From the NCBI GenBank assembly GCA_946800325.1, contig OX326961.1:47145415-47209414 (forward strand): 64,000 nucleotides of DNA, read 5' to 3'. This document shows positions 56,834 through 64,000 of the stretch, piece after piece. Both the position numbers and the translations under genes were made by a program. A model generated the notes under the pieces. The model was not told where the DNA came from, ran no database searches, and saw nothing but the letters and a program-made list of their open reading frames with translations. The first letter of the stretch is position 1; each line of letters starts with the position of its first letter. The stretch comes from Luzula sylvatica (Eukaryota > Streptophyta > Magnoliopsida > Poales > Juncaceae).

Positions 56834-57533
56834 CACTAACCATCTCAAATCTTTTCGCTAATTACACCGTAAATTTCGAACTGTATAATCACGATAAAAA
56901 ATAAAGCTACTTAATTCCACAATTAATTACAATATATAAAATGTAATAATATAATTGACAGTTGAAATAATCAAATTATGAGAAAAAATCTTTATTTATA
57001 TTGCAGTCAACCATTATATTTCCATCGTAGAAGCCAAGAGCAAAGGAGACTCATTCCTTCGTCGCTCCTTCCTCGTTCGTTCACACACCATTAGAACTCG
57101 AGGGAAACGCGACCCGAAATCGTCACCATCAGAGCTCGTTGACACGCCACGCCGTTAACTCCGGATTACTTCTCTCGCTTGTCGCCAGTAGGATTGGGGC
57201 GGACCATCCCCGCTTCAAAAATCAAAATCAAATAACAACAACATCACGGCTAATCATGAAAATTAATTATATAATTAATAGAAATAATTAGTCAAGTTTA
57301 TGTAAAATATTTACGCAAATCTTTGAATTTTCATGTCAAGACTATGATTATGATACATTTCGAGCATGAAAAGAGCCGCCATTTTCGTTAGCAATACAAC
57401 CCTAAATCTGGATGAGAAAAAATGTGTATTAATTAGTAAAAGTTGCAATTTCATAATCCTAGAATTGCCAAGGTCAATTTCAGTTTTGAAATTAACAGGT
57501 CTTTAGAGAAATTCATGAAAAAAATGGTGAAAT
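56834..57533. other. Flank between Copia and LINE, possible gene leader
   Basis: A GC-richer stretch at 57,025-57,215 (TTCCTCGTTCGTTCACACAC, GGAAACGCGACCCGAAATCG) stands out from the AT-rich surroundings. It could be a leader or exon of an old gene. On the minus strand a short frame MAALFMLEMYHNH starts at 57,382. Neither is supported by splice sites or a known protein. Confidence 0.35.
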
Positions 57534-57547
57534 AAAAAGAAAGAACT

Positions 57548-59322
57548 ACGCAAAAGGAAAATACCGATGATCATGCTCAAAATAGACTTTTTCAAGGCTT
57601 TCGACACAATTTCGTGGGACTACGCACAAAACCTCTTAGAGGCCCGTGATTTCCCGTCAAAGTGGGTTAGATGGATAAAAGATCTATTTACCTCGGCTTC
57701 TTCGAGGATTAAAATTAATGGAAATTTAGGGAAAAAATTCAAACACAAGCGAGGTGTACGACAAGGCGATCCCTTATCGCCGATGCTATTCGATTTGGTG
57801 GCCGACTCGCTTCAAGCTTTTATCCAAAAAACGAGCCACCTAATGGCATCACCGGTCAAATTTGCAACTAGGGCGCTACAATACGCCGACGATACTATTC
57901 TATTTGTAGAAGCGCACCCGACCAACCTTAAGGTACTAACCTACGCTCTAAACCTCTTCCAACGGGTCTCGGGACTCGCGATTAATTGGGACAAAACCGC
58001 CTTTGTGCCGATAGCGGTACCGGAGGATTTACACGGGACACTAGAGAGGTTACTAAATTGTACAAAAACATCGCTACCGATATTGTACCTTGGCATGCCC
58101 CTAAACACCAAAAAACCAAGGAAAATCGACTATATCCCGCTAATAAAAAAAATGCAATCAAGACTCTCCGGATGGAAAGGAAAATGTCTCTCTTTAGGGG
58201 GCCGATTAGTCCTCGCGAAGTCGGTCCTCAATGCGGTACCAACATATTTCATGCAATGCTTCCGCCTTCCCAAATGGCTATTTAAGGAAATAAATAAAAT
58301 TACAAGAAAATTTCTTTGGAAGGGAGATCAAGAATGTCTTGGCGGACATTGTCTAATTAATTGGGACAAGGTATGTTTACCAAAGGAATATGGAGGTTTA
58401 GGAATGTTAAACCTAGAAACCCACAACACCGCTCTTTTACTAAAATGGTTATGGAAAATTTGCCAAAATAATCAAGGAATGTGGGCGTCCACCATACGAG
58501 ATATTTACGGAGTCGGGAATGCATCCGAGTTACAAAACTTATTGAACAACCACTCCTCCTACTTCGTCAAAGACCTCTTCTCCCTTATCCCTCAATTCCG
58601 AATTGCTTACGATCTAGAGCCGTCAACTAACCAACAATCATGGATGGGCAAACCGGACACCTTCTCCACCTCCGCAATATACAAACTACTCATAAACCCC
58701 GGTTTGTTGAGCAAATGGAATACCATCCTATGGAAAACAAAAGCTCCGTTAAAGACTAGATTCTTCGCATGGTTAGCTCTAAACGAGAGGATTCTAACGG
58801 GAGACGTCTTAAGGAAAAGAAATTGGCCCCACGAGACGACTTGCAAAAATTGCAACAACGTCGAAGAATCGGCAATCCACCTACTTGTAAATTGTCCTTA
58901 CGCAAGAAGGGTTTGGCAAGGGATTAAGACCATCATCGGATTCCCGTTCGAAACCCGAGATACAATACCGAATTTTTGGCTTGACGCCCGAGCTAAGAAA
59001 TCCAAGGAAGAAAAGGAGATCCTCGACACATATTTTGTAGCCACTATTTGGGCTATTTGGAAAGAGCGAAACAACCGGATTTTCAACCAACAAAGGACAC
59101 CACCGGCCTCGACAATAGCAAGGATCAACCACGAAGCAAAGGAATGGAAACTCCTCTTTTAGTTTTTGGTAATAACGTTTATTACCTAGGAAATGTCTTT
59201 ATTTATTTTTTGGGTCGCTAGACTAGGTTTCTTTTTACATGATTATGTAAAATTAAAACGATGTATTAAACTTGCATTAATATATCAAAAAGAAGCTCCG
59301 CTTCTTTATTTTCAAAAAAAAA
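57548..59322 (+). mobile_element. Young 5'-truncated L1-type LINE
   Basis: A 14-bp target duplication AAAAAGAAAGAACT lies at 57,534-57,547 and 59,323-59,336 (A residues at its edge make the exact limit uncertain). The element begins inside the reverse transcriptase, keeps an uninterrupted frame, and ends in a short 3' untranslated part and an A-run. The hairpin-like AGAAGCTCCGCTTCTT precedes the tail. Confidence 0.94.
57549..59162 (+). CDS. LINE ORF2 fragment: reverse transcriptase palm to zf-RVT
   Basis: The frame is open from the first codon after the truncation; the first ATG is at 57,567, giving 531 residues. Positions from that ATG: catalytic motif A KIDFFKAFD near 5-13, KRGVRQGDPLSPMLFD near 61-76, catalytic YADD at 106-109, YLGMPL near 175, GGRLVLAKSVLNAVPTYFMQ near 210-230. 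The zf-RVT region (FFAWLALNERIL, then CKNCNNVEESAIHLLVNCPY) is near 395-445. The C-terminus reads WAIWKERNNRIF. It would need the missing endonuclease and RT fingers to act, so it is a dead fragment. There is no stop or frameshift in 1.6 kb, so it arrived recently. Unlike the LINE at 45,731 it has no RNase H. Confidence 0.93.
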   Translation, partial: RKRKIPMIMLKIDFFKAFDTISWDYAQNLLEARDFPSKWVRWIKDLFTSASSRIKINGNLGKKFKHKRGVRQGDPLSPMLFDLVADSLQAFIQKTSHLMASPVKFATRALQYADDTILFVEAHPTNLKVLTYALNLFQRVSGLAINWDKTAFVPIAVPEDLHGTLERLLNCTKTSLPILYLGMPLNTKKPRKIDYIPLIKKMQSRLSGWKGKCLSLGGRLVLAKSVLNAVPTYFMQCFRLPKWLFKEINKITRKFLWKGDQECLGGHCLINWDKVCLPKEYGGLGMLNLETHNTALLLKWLWKICQNNQGMWASTIRDIYGVGNASELQNLLNNHSSYFVKDLFSLIPQFRIAYDLEPSTNQQSWMGKPDTFSTSAIYKLLINPGLLSKWNTILWKTKAPLKTRFFAWLALNERILTGDVLRKRNWPHETTCKNCNNVEESAIHLLVNCPYARRVWQGIKTIIGFPFETRDTIPNFWLDARAKKSKEEKEILDTYFVATIWAIWKERNNRIFNQQRTPPASTIARINHEAKEWKLLF

Positions 59323-59336
59323 AAAAAGAAAGAACT

Positions 59337-60804
59337 TAAAATCAATTAAAATCATATCAAAATCAGAAATCTACACCAACTTTTAAAGGTTCAAAATCAA
59401 TCGATGCAGGTGATTGGATCCATCGCCAAAAATCGATCCAAACTCAGACATATTGAACCAAAAGCAAAATCAAGATGAGAAACTGAAAATCGAGCAATTG
59501 TAAAGACCAAAAGCAGCAAAATGAAGAGCAGAACGCAAGCAATGAGAAAAAAGACAGTCACCTGCATAAAAAAGTTGCATCTTTTTACGCCAGAGCAAGC
59601 ATTTTCCAAAGTTGAAGAAGACGCGTAAAGAACTGCCAATCCCGTCACCCTGGGACAGCGAGCGTCGTAGGTTTAATCGCCAACTGCGTTACCGTCGGTC
59701 TTCTCTTCTTCTGCAATGTCAATGAATGAGGAGTGGCGCTTTAAGCACGAATGAAGAGAGAAAATAGAGACGCCATTTTCTACCCTACCTCACCATCGTA
59801 CGGCGGTAAAATAACAATCTAACGGAGAAGAAAGAATAAACGTGGAAGCGTAAAAAAGAGCCCAATCAACTCGATTAGTACTATTTTTTTTTTTGTGTGT
59901 GTGCATAAACTCGATTAGTACTATTAATAATTATCTTTTACATGATATAACATCTCACTCGACGCGCGATGGCTAGTTAGTGTTGGAGCATACAATTAAT
60001 ATAATTAAAATGAAAACTCAAAATTAAAATAAAATTATATTACTTGTGTTCTTATTCTTGGTGACCAAGTATTTCACATTTTCTTTTAGCCGTTTCATAA
60101 GTTGCAATTAATTATTTCTGTAACGTCTTGTAATTATAATTATAATTATAATTATGTTAAATAATGAAACGCATAACATCTCATAAGCATCCATCTATAT
60201 AACACATATCATTGATATCAATAGTGAGAAGATATCTAGTATACACAGAACATAGAGAGTTAGTGAAGAGAGATATTAGACATAAAATATACACAAGATG
60301 GAGAGAGTGAGAGGTATTAATTATTATATACGAACATATCCAACAACCATATAGAATCTATATTTTTCTAATAATCCTCTATATTATTCAATATACTATT
60401 TTTTATATACAATATACCATTTTGTATATGCAATATACTATTTCGAGTTGAGTATTGAATAAGAATATCCACCGTTGTTTTAATGATCGTGTCCTAAAGA
60501 ACGAAATCTCCGGATTATCTTGAGACATTTCCAACAGTCTGAATGAACGGACGGAATAATATCTAAAAACAACGTTCATGCAATCCGGATAATGATTTCA
60601 ACTTTATTGTATTATTTTATTATAAGTTGATTTTGTATGTATGTTATATTCAAATGTTATAATTTAATAATATTTTATTCTTTATCGACATCCGGATATA
60701 TCGTTTTATTATAATTTTATTTCAACAGTTAGTACTATCATCATAAATTTAATATTATATATTAAAATGAAAAATATAATTATCATATTAAATGCCAGGT
60801 ATTA
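59337..60804. other. Intergenic, with a possible old gene leader on the minus strand
   Basis: From 59,560 to 59,770 the minus strand looks like a 5' leader. It has mixed composition and ATGCAACTTTTTATGCAG followed by GTGACTG, a possible splice donor near 59,565. A 17-bp direct repeat ACTCGATTAGTACTATT occurs at about 59,869 and 59,909. An (ATAATT)n tract lies at 60,131-60,154. From 60,000 on it is AT-rich with no supported feature. Confidence 0.35.
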
Positions 60805-61927
60805 TCCTAATTTACCAACCCCCTTATTTTGGACCCATTTGTATGCAATCTTCTCATGCCACATCATCACAATTATTTCAACCATTAGATTATGATATGT
60901 GGCAACATATGAACCATGGATTAACCTTTGAATTTGTGTGACTATGTTTTATTTGTAGACATTTATTTGTCCTTTATTTTGCACATAGGTTTAAGCAATT
61001 TCAGATGGCCACATCACCTTACATTGATGATGTGTCAAAATATTATTCGTTAGGTTCATGTTGGAGCGGTTGCATTTAATTTTGATTTTTTCCACAATAT
61101 GTTATATGATCGATTATGAATACAAATAGAATGTCAAGAGTTTAAATATATAACATTAATAAATTAATATATAATAAAACATACATCAAATATTATTAGT
61201 ATTTTTCATAATATAATTTCAAAAAATTAAGAAATATAATCACTTGAATTTTATCTTTATTTTGAGTTCCATATTATCATATATTCAATATTTTTCTCTA
61301 ACATCAAATTATGAAAACAATTATGTAAAAAAATATAGAAAAATAAGTATAATTGCATGAATGACTTGTAAGTCTAATTATTATTATTTTTAAAACTACA
61401 ATTGAAAATATTTTGCACATACTACTAAGTATGTTATATTTGTATTTTTACTTAAAATAATTCCGTGTTAATCTTTAAAAAAAAGATAATAAAAAATGAA
61501 AGATATTTATTTACTAAACACAGCTAATTTCTTCAACTTATATAATATTTTTCAATAATAAATATGAAACATAAAATTACCAAACACAAATAATTTTTTT
61601 GAACTTTAAAATGTTATTATTCTTATATTTAGATAAGAAAATTTAAAATATCATATGGTTTGTTTTTTATTTATGTAACGCATGTTATTTTATTATGTTA
61701 TAGTAACATTTATTATTTTTTGTATGTGTTGTATTAAAATACAAATAAACATTTCGCATTATGTCGAATTCAAAAATAGTATAATTATTTTTTCATTACC
61801 GAACTTGCTTAATCAGTTTGATTTTATTTTCATAAACATATTTGATCCCGAAAAATCATAACTATGTATTATGTGTATGACAAAACAAATGAAACAAAAC
61901 CGCGGCGAAGTGCAGGTAATCTCCTGG
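60805..61927 (+). mobile_element. Probable non-autonomous Helitron
   Basis: The 3' end has the Helitron layout: a hairpin-prone CCGCGGCGAAGTGCAGG, about ten bases, then CTCCTGG (CTRR) followed by T at 61,928. A 5' end is proposed at TCCTAATTTACC, preceded by A. Near that end GCCACATCATCAC and GGCCACATCACC resemble motifs common in plant Helitrons. No Rep/helicase coding. The 5' limit is a guess. Confidence 0.42.
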
Positions 61928-62201
61928 TAAATGTAAAATCTGATAAGAGTGTTGTAAATTGTAGGGCTTCTTCATCTAGTTATCTCTTGATTTTTTTACA
62001 TGGGAAACATTAAATATTTGGCTAATCAAATACTAAAAGTAGGGCTATATATTCCCTACCAAAAGGCATGAAAGTTAAAATCAATAATCCTTTTAATTAA
62101 AAAGAATATATCTACACCATTCCCTCTTTCAGAAAAGAAACTTAAAAAAAACATGGAGCAATTTGTAGGAAAACACCCTTATGATTAAAAGAAAGGAAAA
62201 T

Positions 62202-62440
62202 GTTGTACATCCCCTACTCCCCTCCCCCCCAAGCCTTGATGACGTGGATAACGATTAACACCTCAAGAATTAACACACAAATACATGATTTAACATCTTA
62301 ATTTGCGCTTTTAGTATCTTATTTTATGATTGAACACCCAAATAAGGTGTTAAATCATGTTTTTGTATGTTAATTCTTAAGGTGTTAATTCTTATCCATG
62401 TCATCAAGGCTCCAAGTGTAGGTTGGGGGGATGTACATCA
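62202..62440. mobile_element. Foldback MITE
   Basis: The outer arms are TTGTACATCCCC and its inverted partner GGGGGGATGTACATCA. They continue as AAGCCTTGATGACGTGGATA against TATCCATGTCATCAAGGCT, then GATTAACACCT..., over about 80 bp per side. Related to the element at 45,165. Confidence 0.8.
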
Positions 62441-62465
62441 CTGCTCTAAAAGAAAAGCAGAAAAA

Positions 62466-62716
62466 TTATACTTGTCCCCTCTAAAATCCCCCAGAAAACT
62501 TGATGTGTTGGCAAAAAAACATTTAATACGTTTAATAATAGCAAATTTACATCTTAGGTTTACTAGGTGTTAAACCTAACTTATTTATTTTATTATATTT
62601 TAATTAAATTTCACACGTTTCACATGTGGTAAATGGTGAATCGATACATTGGGTCAAATTTAATGTTCTTGCCAACACATCAATTGTGTTAGGGGATTCT
62701 AAGGGGATGCCTATCA
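62466..62716. mobile_element. Foldback MITE, neighbour of the previous one
   Basis: The arms are TTATACTTGTCCCCTCTAAA and, inverted, GGGGATTCTAAGGGGATGCC. Inner pairing is ACTTGATGTGTTGGC against GCCAACACATCAATT. It follows the previous MITE by only about 25 bp. The 68-codon frame at 62,367-62,573 spans both and is spurious. Confidence 0.78.
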
Positions 62717-64000
62717 CCACTCTTAAAAGAATATTCTCCATGCAAATCTATTATTTAAATTTTCAATAATATACGTGTTTTTTCCTCTTCTTGTAATTGC
62801 AGAATAATACAGAGTATTTTCTTCATTTTTCCCCTTATGATATTTTTCTTCTTTTCGGGTGATGTTTAAAGTATCTTCTTTATTAGCCAAGTTAGATAGC
62901 AATACATATCATATCCAGATTAAATTCCTCCAAAAGTATATACGATTTTTTACTTTTGCCTGATTCTAACATATTGGAAAAAAAAATAGATAGCTGATTA
63001 TCGACACAACACTGGAGGGCATAAGCCATTTAAGATTCTGAAATACATTACAAGTTAACTTTGCACTTTTACGTGCACGTTACCAATAAGAAATTGACAC
63101 AAAATGAATTGATTTTTTTTTTTAATTTTAAGTGTATTTGTCCAATTTTATTTGCATGTGTGCACTCCAAACACATGCTCCAAAACGATATAAATTAGTA
63201 TACAAAAGATATAATCCACTCCAAAAAATATTATACAAAACATTAGTCATACAGAATTTTTTAAAAAATATATATATTATACAATATAAAAATGCATAAC
63301 ATATATTGTATTACAAAAATAACATACATCTAGAAACTATATAATACATTTAAAAAGATATAACATGTAAAAAAATATAACTCATATTATTTTAATAAAT
63401 GCATACATACATCTAAAATCTACAACCTATACATTTTAGGGAAATATTTAAAAAACCACCTAATTTTTTTGGATATAAAAAAAAACTCCAATCTTTCTAG
63501 AAACTCCAAAAAAACTCCTCAAATCAAACTTTTGTTTTCAAATACCCCCTCTAAGAGGGGTTAACTTTAACATTGGATGAGGTTAATTATTTTTTGGACA
63601 AAATACACTTCAATTTTCATATTTGTTATATTTTATTAATTTATAAAATTTCATAAATTTTTTTAACACATAATAATTTCAAAAAAATAATTGTTGTACA
63701 TTGTAGTTATATGATTTCAATATTCATTTATTATTTTTGTCAAGAAAAACTAACATCAAATAATAATAAAATAAACAACAATATTAATAAAACTAACATC
63801 AAATATATATTTTTGTTATATATATTTGAAGTAAAACACAATTCATGAATCATTAATCAACCTAGTATATATTACGACACCAAAAAAAAATTCGATCTCC
63901 GTTATCCCGTCACAGATACAAAATTTAAAATTGGACCGATCAAGATATACATGTTTTTCAGTTTTGGACCCCCAACAAAAGGGGGTTGGGGTATGGTTCA
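62717..64000. other. AT-rich tail of the window
   Basis: No supported gene. A short hairpin CCCCCTCTAAGAGGGG lies at 63,544-63,559, and another, ACCCCCAACAAAAGGGGGTT, at 63,969-63,988. Either may mark MITE ends that run past the window. The rest is AT-rich. Confidence 0.5.

Noticed and set aside
59397..59648. 83-codon minus-strand frame with hydrophobic middle
   Set aside because: It starts in a leader-like stretch and has no conserved motif; the hydrophobic run comes from T-rich sequence.

Overview
The window is a piece of repeat-rich nuclear chromosome from a flowering plant, probably a eudicot. The evidence is a long AT-rich satellite, Copia and Gypsy-type LTR retrotransposons with plant-style primer binding sites, plant L1 LINEs with poly(A) tails, several hAT-like elements with 8-bp target duplications, many foldback MITEs, and TATA and telo-box promoter motifs. 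I cannot name the species. Almost nothing here looks like host coding sequence. The only convincing host gene is a small intronless one at 47,263-47,640 (minus strand).

Layout. (1) 1-21,179 is a satellite of about 123-124 bp monomers in an alternating A/B dimer of about 247 bp. It is organised into larger duplicated blocks, including a 1,850-bp (15-monomer) block repeated in tandem. (2) 21,222-29,663 is a Copia-like LTR element on the minus strand. Its LTRs are nearly identical but its coding region is shattered; it abuts the satellite directly on its left. (3) 29,664-38,345 is a patchwork of Gypsy-type sequence. It holds a TATA-bearing module with internal repeats, a large inverted repeat whose arms are packed with the palindrome TCCGTTRYAACGGA and whose centre is a 270-bp piece of the satellite, a broken gag with no recognisable pol, a tRNA-Asp primer binding site, and LTR-like sequence carrying a third palindrome array and a hAT-like insertion. 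(4) 38,889-42,462 holds hAT-like elements with GC-rich subterminal repeats; one is nested in a foldback element and keeps the first exon of a transposase. (5) 42,463-47,030 holds a possible housekeeping promoter, MITEs, a Z-DNA-prone tract and a truncated LINE with an RNase H domain. (6) 47,031-52,190 holds the small host gene, then AT-rich sequence with a tRNA-derived relic and a degenerate minisatellite. (7) 52,196-56,828 is a complete but disabled Copia element bounded by a perfect 5-bp target duplication. (8) 57,548-59,322 is a 5'-truncated LINE with an uninterrupted open frame and a 14-bp target duplication. (9) 59,337-64,000 is AT-rich with a probable Helitron and two adjacent MITEs.

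How it fits together. The satellite and the retroelements have exchanged material. A satellite/LTR junction is duplicated 18.6 kb apart, and a satellite dimer sits at the centre of the inverted repeat. The most unusual structure is that inverted repeat (30,777-32,060). Each palindrome in its arms is two facing AACGG cores, the core recognised by plant MYB3R-type factors. Whether this is functional is unknown.
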